From NCBI GenBank assembly GCA_036259475.1, contig DATABS010000094.1:21673-85672 (forward strand): DNA of 64,000 nt, in the 5' to 3' direction. Source of the stretch: ZC4RG17 sp036259475. Its GTDB lineage: Bacteria; Actinomycetota; Acidimicrobiia; Spongiisociales; ZC4RG35. Under the pieces are notes generated by a model. The model searched no databases, had not been told where the DNA came from, and saw only the letters and a program-made list of their open reading frames with translations. Of the stretch, positions 42,448 through 51,410 are shown in pieces; positions within the stretch are counted from its first letter, which is position 1, and each line of letters begins with the position of its first letter. Position numbers and translations under genes: made by a program.

Positions 42448-42816
42448 ATGGACGCATACGAACGCGGCATGGTGACCCGGCGAGAAGTGTTGGGCGACGC
42501 CCATGTCGATCGAGCAGTGGCCGCCACCGATGATCTGGACGCCGGCTTCCAGCGCTGGATCACGGAGAACGTCTGGAACGGTGTCTGGTCCCGCCCCAAC
42601 CTCGACCGGCGCACCCGCAGTCTGGTGACTATCGCCATCCTCGCTTCCCTGGGGGCAGACGAACTGCGCCTTCACCTGGAGGCGGCCACCAACACCGGTA
42701 CGACCCCCGAGGAGATCGCCGAGGTGCTGATGCACGTCGGGGTTTACGCTGGCGTCCCCGCGGCCCACTCGGCGTTCAAGCTGGCCAAGGAGATACACGG
42801 AGGCACAGATGACTGA
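42448..42816 (+). CDS. pcaC: 4-carboxymuconolactone decarboxylase
   Basis: A 122-aa PcaC of the AhpD-like fold. It decarboxylates gamma-carboxymuconolactone to 3-oxoadipate enol-lactone. Motifs are RRxVLGDAHVDRA, FQRWITENVWNGVWSRP, TRSLVTIAILASLG and EVLMHVGVYAGVPAA. The start at 42448 (MDAYERGM) is like other PcaC proteins. Its end overlaps the pcaH start by 8 bp. Confidence 0.95.
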   Translation: MDAYERGMVTRREVLGDAHVDRAVAATDDLDAGFQRWITENVWNGVWSRPNLDRRTRSLVTIAILASLGADELRLHLEAATNTGTTPEEIAEVLMHVGVYAGVPAAHSAFKLAKEIHGGTDD

Positions 42817-43528
42817 ACAGGCGCTGAGGCGCTACCGGAGCCGGGACTACAGCGACCACCCCCCGTTTTCGTATCCGGAGTACAAGTCCACGGTCAAGCG
42901 TGCGCCGCAGAAGAGCATGGTTTCGATCATCCAGACCCTCACCGAGACGACGGGACCGGGACCGGTCTGGAGCGAGGTCGCCGAAGAAGACTCCGACCTC
43001 ACGACTAACGCCGGGACCGGCCATCCCGCCATCGGCGAACGGATGATCCTGACCGGCCGGGTGCTCGACGAGGACGGGCAGGCCGTCCCGTCCACTCTGG
43101 TGGAGATCTGGCAGACGAACGCCGCCGGACGCTACGTCCACTGGCGCGAATCGGAGTTCCCGGCGCCCCTCGATCCGAACTTCCTCGGTGTCGGGCGGGC
43201 CCTCACCGACAGCGACGGCGTCTACCGGTTCACCACCATCCGCCCCGGGGCGTATCCCTGGGGCAACCACCCCAACGCCTGGAGGCCCTCCCACATCCAC
43301 TTCTCGCTCATGGGTCCTTCCCTCGGCAGTCGCCTCATCACCCAGATGTACTTCCCCGGTGACCCGTTGCTGGCACTCGACCCCATTTACAACTCGGTGC
43401 CCGCCCACTCCCGGGAACGGATGGTCGCCACATACGACCACGACATCACCCAAGAGAACTTCGCGCTCGGGTACCGCTGGGACATCGTGCTGCGTGGCTC
43501 GGGAACGGCGCCGGCAGGGGAAAGATGA
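42809..43528 (+). CDS. pcaH: Protocatechuate 3,4-dioxygenase, beta subunit
   Basis: A 239-aa iron-binding subunit of the intradiol dioxygenase that opens protocatechuate to 3-carboxy-cis,cis-muconate. The four Fe(III) ligands are Tyr109 (GRYVH), Tyr149 (GAYPW), His162 and His164 (SHIHFS). It has the N-terminal arm typical of PcaH. Adjacent pcaG supplies the alpha subunit. Confidence 0.97.
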   Translation: MTEQALRRYRSRDYSDHPPFSYPEYKSTVKRAPQKSMVSIIQTLTETTGPGPVWSEVAEEDSDLTTNAGTGHPAIGERMILTGRVLDEDGQAVPSTLVEIWQTNAAGRYVHWRESEFPAPLDPNFLGVGRALTDSDGVYRFTTIRPGAYPWGNHPNAWRPSHIHFSLMGPSLGSRLITQMYFPGDPLLALDPIYNSVPAHSRERMVATYDHDITQENFALGYRWDIVLRGSGTAPAGER

Positions 43529-43529
43529 G

Positions 43530-44102
43530 ATGACCGTCGGCCTCACCCCTTCCCAGACCGTCGGGCCATACTTTTCGATGGCCCTGGCACATCCGGGCGA
43601 GAATTTGTTGGTCGGCCCCGACGATGACAGCCGAATCAGGATCGAAGGATTCGTCTACGACGGCGAGGGAAACCACGTCGAAGATGCCCTGCTCGAGATC
43701 TGGCAGGCCGACGCCAAGGGCAACTATCGGCATCCCGACGACGCCGGCCCGCAGGCGGCCGACGGGTTCCGCGGCTTCGGACGGGCGTTGAGCGACTTCG
43801 AGACCGGCCGCTACTTCTTCGAGACGGTCAAACCGGGGCCCGTGCCAGACCCGGAAGGCGAGATGCAGGCTCCGCACATCGCGCTCGTCGTCCAGGGCAG
43901 GGGAATCCTCAATCCTTACTTCACCCGGATCTACTTCGCCGACGAGGCGGACGCCAACCAGCACGACCTCGTGCTGGGGATGGTGCCTCGGGATCGCCGC
44001 TCCACCCTCATCGCCCGGCCGGTGGAGAACACCACCCCACCCTGCTACCGGTTCGATATTCGACTACAGGGCGAGGGCGAGACCGTCTTCTTCGATTTCT
44101 GA
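43530..44102 (+). CDS. pcaG: Protocatechuate 3,4-dioxygenase, alpha subunit
   Basis: A 190-aa alpha subunit starting LTPSQTVGPYFS, the hallmark of PcaG. It shares the fold of PcaH but lacks iron ligands; it builds part of the substrate pocket. It begins 1 nt after the pcaH stop and its own stop overlaps the next ATG. Confidence 0.96.
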   Translation: MTVGLTPSQTVGPYFSMALAHPGENLLVGPDDDSRIRIEGFVYDGEGNHVEDALLEIWQADAKGNYRHPDDAGPQAADGFRGFGRALSDFETGRYFFETVKPGPVPDPEGEMQAPHIALVVQGRGILNPYFTRIYFADEADANQHDLVLGMVPRDRRSTLIARPVENTTPPCYRFDIRLQGEGETVFFDF

Positions 44103-44911
44103 TGGCGGAGTTCGTCTCACTCCAGGAGGCAATAGCCTCTTGGGTTACGGACGGGGACGTCGTCGCCCTCGAGGGATTCACCCACCTGATCCCATTCGCG
44201 GCGGGCCACGAGATCATCCGGCAGGGCAGAAGAGATCTCACCCTGATCCGGATGACACCCGACCTCGTCTACGACCAGATGATCGGGATGGGATGCGCCC
44301 GCAAACTCGTCTTCTCATGGGGCGGAAACCCGGGGGTCGGCTCACTGCATCGCTTTCGGGACGCGGTGGAGAACGGCCATCCGGTACCGCTGGAGATCGA
44401 GGAACACAGTCACGCCGCCATGGCCGACGCCTGGGCGGCGGGAGCGTCCGGCCTCCCGTTCGCCTTGCTTCGGGGATACCGAGGGACCAGCCTGACCGAG
44501 TTAGGCTCCACGGTCCGCTCGGTGACCTGCCCTTTCACCGGCGAAGAGCTGGCGGCAGTGGCTGCCCACCGTCCGGATGTCGGCATCATCCACGCCCAGC
44601 GAGCCGACCGACGGGGCAACGTCCTGGTGGAGGGCATAGTCGGAATCCAGAAGGAAACCGTGTTGGCTTCGGCTGCCTCGGTCGTCACGGTCGAGGAGGT
44701 GGTGGACGAACTGGCCGCTCCGAGCCTCAACAGCGTCGTGATCCCCGGATGGACGATCGACGCCATTGCCGTGGTGCCAGGTGGCGCCCGCCCCTCCTAT
44801 GCCCACGGCTACTACCCGCGGGACAACTCCTTCTATCAGGAGTGGGACGCCATTTCGCGGGACCGGAATCGATTCGACCGGTGGATGCAACAGAACGTGA
44901 TCGGGACATGA
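44102..44911 (+). CDS. pcaI: 3-oxoadipate CoA-transferase, subunit A
   Basis: A 269-aa class I CoA-transferase alpha subunit of the glutaconate-CoA-transferase-like type used by actinobacteria (CatI/PcaI). GDVVALEGFTHLIPFAAGHE and the GTSLTELG and RADRRGNVLVEGIVG elements are typical. With subunit B it moves CoA from succinyl-CoA to 3-oxoadipate. Placement between pcaG and pcaB supports the substrate assignment. Confidence 0.9.
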   Translation: MAEFVSLQEAIASWVTDGDVVALEGFTHLIPFAAGHEIIRQGRRDLTLIRMTPDLVYDQMIGMGCARKLVFSWGGNPGVGSLHRFRDAVENGHPVPLEIEEHSHAAMADAWAAGASGLPFALLRGYRGTSLTELGSTVRSVTCPFTGEELAAVAAHRPDVGIIHAQRADRRGNVLVEGIVGIQKETVLASAASVVTVEEVVDELAAPSLNSVVIPGWTIDAIAVVPGGARPSYAHGYYPRDNSFYQEWDAISRDRNRFDRWMQQNVIGT

Positions 44912-45681
44912 GCGAATGGACCGCCCCCGAGATGATGGTGGTCGCCGCCGCCCGGGCACTCACCAACGACGATGTGTGTTTCGTCGGCATCGGGACCCCG
45001 TCGGAAGCATGCAACCTGGCCCGCTTGACCCATGCCCCCCACCTGACGCTCATCTACGAGTCGGGGACGATCGGGGCGCGACCCGACGTGCTGCCTCTTT
45101 CCATCGGCGACGGCGATCTGTCGGAGACGGCGGTCACGACCGTGTCGGTGCCGGAAATGTTCCGATATTGGCTTCAGGGCGGCCGCATCACGATCGGTTT
45201 CCTGGGAGCAGCCCAGATGGACCGATTCGGCAACATCAACACCACCGTGATCGGCGACTACGACCGGCCGTCGGTCCGGCTTCCCGGCGGAGGCGGTGCG
45301 CCGGAGATCGCCACGTCGTGCGGCGAGGTCTTTATCACGGCGAGCCACTCGCCTCGCGCCCTCGTCGAGAAGGTCGACTTCATCACGTCACTCGGCTTCG
45401 GGCGCGACGGCCGGGAGCGGGAGCGGCTCGGGATCACCACCAAGGGGCCGACCCTGGTCGTGACGGACCTGTGCACCATGCGGCCCGAGCAGGGGACCAA
45501 TGAGCTGATCGTCGAGAATCTCCATCCCGGAGTCAGCCGCTCGGATGTCATCGACGCCACCGGGTGGAAGGTGCGCTTCGCCGACCAAGTGGGGGAAACA
45601 CCGCCCCCGACTGTCGAAGAGCTGGAGGTCTTGCGTGATCTCAAGGCGAGGACCGAAGCGGCCCACGGGGGCGCATCATGA
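44908..45681 (+). CDS. pcaJ: 3-oxoadipate CoA-transferase, subunit B
   Basis: A 257-aa beta subunit. FVGIGTPSEACNLAR, the active-site Glu in IYESGTIGA and the GAAQMDRFGNINTTVIGDY segment are family features. ATGA overlap with subunit A and GATGA-type overlap with pcaB show a tightly coupled operon. Confidence 0.9.
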   Translation: MSEWTAPEMMVVAAARALTNDDVCFVGIGTPSEACNLARLTHAPHLTLIYESGTIGARPDVLPLSIGDGDLSETAVTTVSVPEMFRYWLQGGRITIGFLGAAQMDRFGNINTTVIGDYDRPSVRLPGGGGAPEIATSCGEVFITASHSPRALVEKVDFITSLGFGRDGRERERLGITTKGPTLVVTDLCTMRPEQGTNELIVENLHPGVSRSDVIDATGWKVRFADQVGETPPPTVEELEVLRDLKARTEAAHGGAS

Positions 45682-46784
45682 CGATCGACCCCGGATTCAC
45701 GACTCAAGAAATGAGGCGTGTCTTCTCCGCCGAGTCGCGGATCTCACTGATGTGCCGGTTCGAGTCGGCGCTAGCCGAGGCGCAGGCGGAACTGGGCATC
45801 GTCCCGGCGCAAGCAGCCCGGGCGATCGCCAATGCCTGCTCCAACCCGCGGGGAGATGCCGACGCCATTCTGAGGCGGGGCTGGGAGACGGGGACACCGG
45901 TCCTGGCGTTGCTCGACGACCTTCGAACTGGACTCTCCGAGGAGGACGGCAGATGGCTCCACCACGGCGCCACCACCCAGGACGTGGCGGACACTGCGCT
46001 GATGCTCCAGTGCCAAGCCGCCCTGCAGAGTCTCGATGGTGACCTCACCGCCGCCGCCGACCGCCTGGCGGAGCTGGCCGACGTCTACCGGGAAACCGCC
46101 GCCCTGGCCCGCACGTTCTATCAGCCGGCGGTGACGACGAGCTTCGGTAGCCGCGTGGCCGGATGGCTCCATCCGCTGGTACTGGTCCGTCGCGACTCTC
46201 GTCGACTGTCAGAGCGGCTCCCCATCCAGCTAGGAGGTCCGGTGGGTGACCTGGTCTCTTACGGCGACGGCGCCTTCACCCTCGGCGACCGGGTTGCCGC
46301 CCGTTTGGGGCTGGTTGGGGCGGTGCCCTGGCACACCGATCGATGGCCGGTCCAGGAAGTGGCTGGGTTGCTGGCGCGGGCCGCATCCGCCTGCTCCAAG
46401 ATCGCCACCGACGTGGCGGTCCTGGCTGCCGACGGTGAGGTACGGGTTCGATCGGGAAGGTCGTCCTCCATGTCGGGCAAGGAGAACCCGGTCGACGCGA
46501 TGCGGTCGGAGGCGGCGGCGCAGGTGTGCAAGGTGGTCGTGTCGGGGCTCGTGGCTCCACCGTCCCACGTACTCGAGCGGGGGATGGGGCCCTGGCATGC
46601 CGAGTGGGCCCTGATTCCCCTCGCCTTCCAAACCGCCGGGGCATCGGCCGCAGCGATCGCCCTTTGCCTCGATTCCCTCGAGGTCGGTGTGGAAGCCATG
46701 AAAGCGGCGGCCGGCGGTGAGGCGCCCGCCGACGCCGGACTGATCGAGCGGGTCGTTACCGCCCACCGGGAACTCGAAGGATGA
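45678..46784 (+). CDS. pcaB: 3-carboxy-cis,cis-muconate cycloisomerase
   Basis: A 368-aa fumarase/aspartase-superfamily enzyme that lactonises 3-carboxymuconate. The HHGATTQDVADTALM element and the signature loop GRSSSMSGKENPVDAM are present. It is shorter than the roughly 450-aa PcaB of Pseudomonas, mostly at the C-terminus, as seen in other actinobacterial homologues. Confidence 0.92.
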   Translation: MTIDPGFTTQEMRRVFSAESRISLMCRFESALAEAQAELGIVPAQAARAIANACSNPRGDADAILRRGWETGTPVLALLDDLRTGLSEEDGRWLHHGATTQDVADTALMLQCQAALQSLDGDLTAAADRLAELADVYRETAALARTFYQPAVTTSFGSRVAGWLHPLVLVRRDSRRLSERLPIQLGGPVGDLVSYGDGAFTLGDRVAARLGLVGAVPWHTDRWPVQEVAGLLARAASACSKIATDVAVLAADGEVRVRSGRSSSMSGKENPVDAMRSEAAAQVCKVVVSGLVAPPSHVLERGMGPWHAEWALIPLAFQTAGASAAAIALCLDSLEVGVEAMKAAAGGEAPADAGLIERVVTAHRELEG

Positions 46785-47566
46785 AGCTGACCTCCACGGC
46801 AGACGGGACGCGCCTGGCCTGGGTGGAGGGGGGCAGGGGCCCCGCACTGGTGCTCCTCCACTCGCTGGGAACGGCCTCGGCGATGTGGTCGGCCCAGGCC
46901 ACAGCCCTCGAAGACCGGTACCGGGTACTCCGGGTAGATCTTCGCGGTCACGGCGAGTCGGACGCCCCGCCCGGACCCTACGCCATCGAGATGTTGGGGC
47001 GCGATCTGCTGGAGGTGGCCCAAGCTGCCGGGCTCGACCGGTTCCATCTCGGCGGGATCTCGCTCGGCGGACAGATCGCCCAGTGGGTCGCCATCCACCA
47101 TGCCGAGCACCTGAAATCGGTGATTCTCTCGAACACCGCCGCCCGCATCGGCAGCGAACAGGGATGGACCGACCGGATCGCCGCCGTGCGCCAGCGCGGC
47201 CTCTCCGGGATCTCCGGGATGGTCGTCAGCGGCTGGTTCAGTGAAGGTTTTACCGACGACGAAGCCCGATCCCGGGCGACAGCGATGTTCGAGCAAACCG
47301 ACCCCGAGGGCTACATCGGCTGCTGTCACGCGCTGGCCACCGCCGATCTACGGGACGCCGTGGAGGAGATCTCCATGCCGACGTTGATCATCGCCGGAGA
47401 GGTCGATAGATCGACTCCACTCTCCGACGCCGAGTGGCTCCATCAACGCATCCCCGGCAGTCGCCTCGAGGTGTTGGAGGGCCGCGCCCACCTCCCCAAT
47501 CTCGAGGAGCCGGAGGAATACAGCGGCCTGCTCACCGATTGGTTGAGTCACGCGTCGTCTCTGTGA
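46781..47566 (+). CDS. pcaD: 3-oxoadipate enol-lactonase
   Basis: A 261-aa alpha/beta hydrolase. The oxyanion LLHSLGTASAMW, the nucleophile Ser94 in GISLGGQIA, the Asp in AGEVDRSTP and the His in GRAHLPNLE complete the triad. It hydrolyses 3-oxoadipate enol-lactone. It ends the catabolic operon; a large hairpin starts at its stop codon. PcaC is a separate gene here, unlike the PcaL fusion of Rhodococcus. Confidence 0.93.
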   Translation: MKLTSTADGTRLAWVEGGRGPALVLLHSLGTASAMWSAQATALEDRYRVLRVDLRGHGESDAPPGPYAIEMLGRDLLEVAQAAGLDRFHLGGISLGGQIAQWVAIHHAEHLKSVILSNTAARIGSEQGWTDRIAAVRQRGLSGISGMVVSGWFSEGFTDDEARSRATAMFEQTDPEGYIGCCHALATADLRDAVEEISMPTLIIAGEVDRSTPLSDAEWLHQRIPGSRLEVLEGRAHLPNLEEPEEYSGLLTDWLSHASSL

Positions 47567-47603
47567 GGATCCCTGCACCGAAGCTGTGCGCAGATCCTCA
47601 CAG
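47561..47603. repeat. Hairpin repeat A, at the end of the pca operon
   Basis: CTGTGAGGATC pairs with GATCCTCACAG (11 bp), with CTGCAC and GTGCGCAG extending the stem inside. It overlaps the pcaD stop and could act as terminator. Its right arm (GTGCGCAGATCCTCACAG) recurs at 48362. Confidence 0.7.
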
Positions 47604-47671
47604 AAGTGTTGTGTCCCCCGGGTTTGGCGGGATGGCCCTCCATGAAGCGGATAGACCTCTAGGTAGGGCGC

Positions 47672-48340
47672 TTGCCCGCCGACCGCTTCCGGCTACTCCT
47701 GGACCGCCTCCAAACAGCGATCCTGGAGATCACCGTTCCGTACCACCCACGGTCCGGTGCCGAAAGGTGTGATCGTCTACCGAACGAGGCGCGACCTCGT
47801 TGGAGCAGACATCAGAGGTATCAGAGCAACGAGTGTGGAGCGCACGCTCCTCGATTCTGCCGGACTACTTCCTCGCCTGTGGTGGCCAAGGGGATCGACA
47901 GTGCGGTCCGGCGGGGCTTGACGTCTCCTCGATCTCTGTGGGAGACGATCCAGAACCAGGGTGGCCGCGGGGTCCGCGCCAGCAAGCCGCTGGCGGCCCT
48001 GGTGGCAGCGTTGGACGCCTCACGGGCGACGGGGAGCCCGGCCGAAACGGAGTTGCTCCATGAGATGAGAAGTCAGAGCCTGCCCGAGCCGGTTCTACAG
48101 TTCGAAGTCGTGTTGGAGGACGGGCGCCGGTACCGGGTCGACTTCGTCTGGCCGCAACTCGGGAAAGGTGTCGAAGTAGACGGTCTGGATGCTCACGCCG
48201 GTGCGGAGGCGCTCGAACGAGACCTGCAACGTCAGAACGCTGTTATGAACGCCGGGATCCAGTTGCGCCGTTACACCGCTCGGGAAGTGAGACGGGACCC
48301 GAAGTCAGTTGTGGCCGAGATCGCCAGGTTCCTTCTGTGA
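47672..48340 (+). pseudogene. Broken AbiEi-like/DUF559-domain gene
   Basis: The C-terminal part (from about 47882, reading VAKGIDSAVRRGL to the end) holds a DUF559-type nuclease-like domain with YRVDFVWPQLGKGVEVDG and RRYTAREVRRDP, as in actinobacterial proteins with an N-terminal AbiEi antitoxin-like region. The preceding part is split. ILEITVPYHPRS is in the same frame as the C-terminus. GVIVYRTRRDL through VERTLLDSAGLLPRL (about 47766-47879) is in another. At least two shifts are needed, near 47755-47768 and at 47880. The usual N-terminal HTH is not recognisable. It lies between hairpin repeats A and B. Confidence 0.7.
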
Positions 48341-48377
48341 GCGTCAGCGCACGGAACCGGTGCACAGATCCTCACAG
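48335..48377. repeat. Hairpin repeat B, after the broken DUF559 gene
   Basis: CTGTGAG pairs with CTCACAG, with GCAC and GTGC inside. The right arm GTGCACAGATCCTCACAG matches that of repeat A at 17 of 18 bases. Confidence 0.7.
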
Positions 48378-48385
48378 TTGTTTGC

Positions 48386-49510
48386 TCATCCCGGCTCGTA
48401 GCCCCACACGTCGGAGGCCACCTCGACGGTGCGGCCTAGCTTGCGCCACTGGTCGTCGGGTTCGATCGTGTTGCCGTGAGCGGTGGAAGAGAACCCGCAT
48501 TGGTGGCTGAGGCACAGCTGCTCGAGGGGCGCATATTGGGCCGCCTCGTCGATGCGCCGCTTCACCTCGTCGGCGTCCTCGACCCGAGCGTGCTTGGAGC
48601 TCATCAGACCCAGTACCACCGTTTTTCCTTCCGGTAGGAAGCGCAGGGGCGCGAAGTCGCCCGACCGCTCGTCGTCGTACTCGAGGAAGAAGCCGTCGAC
48701 CTCCATCTCGTTGAAAAGGGTCTCGGCGACCGGTTCGTAGCCTCCCTGTGACACCCAGGCGCTCTGGAAGTTTCCCCGGCACAGGTGAACGCAGGCCACC
48801 ATGTCGTCGGGACGGCCTTTGATGGCGTCGTTGATGAGGCGGCAGTAGAGGCGCGTGAGATCGTCGGGGTCGTCGCCCCGGGCGGCGGTGCGTTCCCGCA
48901 CTTCGGGGTCACAGAGGTAGGCGAGGTTGGTGTCGTCCAACTGGACGTACGTGCAACCCCGGGAGGCCAGATCGGCGATCTCCTCCCGATAAGCGGCCGT
49001 GAGGTCGTCGAAGAACTGGTCGAGATCGGGATAGATGTCCTCGCCTATCGCCTTGCGCCCGCCCCGGAAATGGAGCATCGAGGGTGCCGGGATGCATACC
49101 TTGGGGGTGCGCGTGACCTGGGAGGCGAGAAAGTCGAAATCGTCGCCCTGGATGGGATGGGAGTGGCGGATCGGGGCGTCGACCAGCATCGTTGGGGGCT
49201 TGAACTCGATCTCGGTGCCGTTGTCGCGCTTGAACTTCGCCAGGAAGTCTCCCTCGGTCACGGTCACACCGTCGAGCTGTTGGAGAAAGTCGACGTGGAA
49301 CATGAAGCGTCGGAACTCGCCGTCGGTGATGCCCCGAAGCCCGACGTCTTCCTGTCTCTTGACCACCTCTGCGATCGCCTGATCCTCCACGCCGCGCAAT
49401 TCCTCCGGTTCGATCACACCTGTCTCGTGTCTCTCCCGGGCGTCGATGACGGAGGGCGGTCGCAGGAAGCTCCCAACATGGTCGGCTCGGAATGGCGGTC
49501 GTTCTGTCAC
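48386..49510 (-). CDS. MetE C-terminal-like (YxjG/H-type) methyltransferase
   Basis: A 374-aa protein like the catalytic half of cobalamin-independent methionine synthase. It starts RADHVGSFLRP, has GITDGEFRR and YVQLDDTN, and zinc-type ligands in VHLCRGN and HQCGFSS. The N-terminal half of MetE is absent, as in YxjG-type proteins, which take methyl from folate or small donors. GTG start. It lies 35 nt after the livM stop, so it is probably the last gene of the transporter operon. Substrate is unknown. Confidence 0.85.
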   Translation of the reverse strand: MTERPPFRADHVGSFLRPPSVIDARERHETGVIEPEELRGVEDQAIAEVVKRQEDVGLRGITDGEFRRFMFHVDFLQQLDGVTVTEGDFLAKFKRDNGTEIEFKPPTMLVDAPIRHSHPIQGDDFDFLASQVTRTPKVCIPAPSMLHFRGGRKAIGEDIYPDLDQFFDDLTAAYREEIADLASRGCTYVQLDDTNLAYLCDPEVRERTAARGDDPDDLTRLYCRLINDAIKGRPDDMVACVHLCRGNFQSAWVSQGGYEPVAETLFNEMEVDGFFLEYDDERSGDFAPLRFLPEGKTVVLGLMSSKHARVEDADEVKRRIDEAAQYAPLEQLCLSHQCGFSSTAHGNTIEPDDQWRKLGRTVEVASDVWGYEPG

Positions 49511-49545
49511 CTTGTCAGCACCTCGTCTCGTGTCTCGTTCCCAGC

Positions 49546-50556
49546 CTAGGCCGGTCGCTGCCCGCCGAATCTGCCAAACAACCGGGTTATCGCCGTGATC
49601 ACGCCCTGCTTGAAGCCGAGGAACAAGACGACGATGAGGCCGCCGTAGATGAGGACCCGCAACTGGCCGAACTCGACGAGCACTTCGTCCAGCACCGTGA
49701 ACACCACCGCTCCCAGCAGAGGGCCGAGCAACGTTCCGATACCCCCGAATGCCAGCATGACCAGGACCCGAACGTCCACCTCACCGAACGAATAAGTCGA
49801 GGGCCCGATGTATCCCTCGGTATGGGCATACAGCGCCCCCGCCAGTCCGAGCATCGCCGAACCGATGATCCCGGCGTAGATGCGGTAGCGGGCGACGTCG
49901 ACGCCCGCCAACTCGGCCGTCGTCTCGTCGTCGCGCAGGGCCCGGAAGGCCCAGCCGATGTGAGACATCTGGAGCAGCCGGTAGACGATGAGGTAACCGA
50001 CGACCAGCGCCAGGAGGCCGTAGTACGGCGGCACCAGCTCTCGCAAGAGGCTTCCCTCCCCTGCCTGGATCACCAGCCCCGTCTCCCCGCCAGTCAGGTC
50101 GCGTTGGCCCAGCAGGAGATTGTGGAACGCAAGCGAGAAAGCCAGGGTGATGATGCCGGTGAAGATGACACCGAGTGAGCGACTCACTGCGATCCAGCTG
50201 ATGACACCGCCCACGGCTGCGGCGACTACCGCAGCCACCACCATCGCCAGGGGCATCCCCACCCCGGCCCGGTCTGCCAGGATCCCCGATGTGTAGCCGC
50301 CGATGCCCGCCAGGGCGCCGACGCAGAGGAACAGCTGGTTGGTGCTGCCGAAGATCACGTTGAAGGCGATGGCGTAGGCGGCGAACAGGAGACCCCCTAC
50401 AGCCAGTCCCATCAGAAGCCGCGACTCTCCAATCGAGAGCGGCACCAGCGCCAACAGCGCGCCGGCGATGCCGATCGGGGCGTATGCCGCCAGGAGAGAG
50501 CGCCGAGCTCTCGATCCGGCGGCCGGGACGGTCGGCTCCGACTTAGTGGACGTCAC
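49546..50556 (-). CDS. Branched-chain-type ABC permease LivM
   Basis: A 336-aa membrane permease of the LivM type with about 9-10 helices, including VIFTGIITLAFSLAFHNLL and the EAA-like GRFGG end region. The GTG overlaps the livH stop. In this setting it should import an aromatic acid such as benzoate or hydroxybenzoate rather than Leu/Ile/Val. Confidence 0.93.
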   Translation of the reverse strand: MTSTKSEPTVPAAGSRARRSLLAAYAPIGIAGALLALVPLSIGESRLLMGLAVGGLLFAAYAIAFNVIFGSTNQLFLCVGALAGIGGYTSGILADRAGVGMPLAMVVAAVVAAAVGGVISWIAVSRSLGVIFTGIITLAFSLAFHNLLLGQRDLTGGETGLVIQAGEGSLLRELVPPYYGLLALVVGYLIVYRLLQMSHIGWAFRALRDDETTAELAGVDVARYRIYAGIIGSAMLGLAGALYAHTEGYIGPSTYSFGEVDVRVLVMLAFGGIGTLLGPLLGAVVFTVLDEVLVEFGQLRVLIYGGLIVVLFLGFKQGVITAITRLFGRFGGQRPA

Positions 50557-51410
50557 CTTCGCCTGCCCAACAGGCCGGCAGGTCGGAAGAGGATGGTCAA
50601 CGCCGCCGCCAACAAGAGCATGATCGTCGTGATGTAGGTCCCGATGTAGAAGGAGCTGATGGTGTTCACGATCCCGAGGAGGATGCCGGCCAAGAACGCC
50701 CCCAAGACGCTGCCCAGGCCCCCCACCACCGTGACGATGAGGGCGAGGATGGTGAAGTCGATACCGGCGGTGACCTGGACCGGGGAGGTCATCGACCGGG
50801 TGATCGCGACCAATCCAGCCAGCACCGCGCTGAGCCCGAAGATCAGGCGGCGGGCGGCGACCGGATTGACCCCGACCAGTTGTGCCCCTTCTTCGTCCTG
50901 GATCACCGATCTGATAGCCCTACCCATCCGCGACCACCGGAAGAAGACCACCAGCAGGACTCCCACCAGAATCGAAACCACAGACGCCAGCAGGCTGCCC
51001 GAGCGCATCCGAACACCGAGGATCGAGATCGCCTCGCCCCCGATATTGAGACTGAGGCCGCGGAGAGGGAATCGCCAAACCAGGAAGCCGTCGATCATGA
51101 ACGCCACTCCGAGCGTCAGCAGCAGGCCCAAGAGGACCCGTTCTTCCCCCGTCTGACGGTACACGGGACGCATGAGGGTGGAGTCGATCAGGAGTCCCAA
51201 GGCTCCCGCCACGGCCAGCCCGGCAGCAACGCCCGCGCCGGCGGGGAGACCGGCATCCATCAGGAGAGCGACCACGGTCGCCGCCACCACGGCGAGAGCG
51301 CCGTGGGCGAGGTTGAGCACGCCGCCCAGTCCGTAAACGAGAGTGAGTCCCACGCCGAGTAGGCCGAACTGGAGGCCCAGGACCAGCCCGTCGAGGACGG
51401 CCGCCTTCAC
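50553..51410 (-). CDS. Branched-chain-type ABC permease LivH
   Basis: A 285-aa LivH-type permease. GLVLGLQFGLLGVGLTLVYG at the N-terminus, LNLAHGAL and VVGGLGSVLGAFLAGILLG near the C-terminus are family hallmarks. GTG start overlaps the livF stop by 4 bp. Confidence 0.94.
   Translation of the reverse strand: MKAAVLDGLVLGLQFGLLGVGLTLVYGLGGVLNLAHGALAVVAATVVALLMDAGLPAGAGVAAGLAVAGALGLLIDSTLMRPVYRQTGEERVLLGLLLTLGVAFMIDGFLVWRFPLRGLSLNIGGEAISILGVRMRSGSLLASVVSILVGVLLVVFFRWSRMGRAIRSVIQDEEGAQLVGVNPVAARRLIFGLSAVLAGLVAITRSMTSPVQVTAGIDFTILALIVTVVGGLGSVLGAFLAGILLGIVNTISSFYIGTYITTIMLLLAAALTILFRPAGLLGRRR

Noticed and set aside
44102..45681. Glutaconate CoA-transferase
   Set aside because: The subunits have that fold, but they sit inside a complete pca operon, where 3-oxoadipate is the expected substrate.
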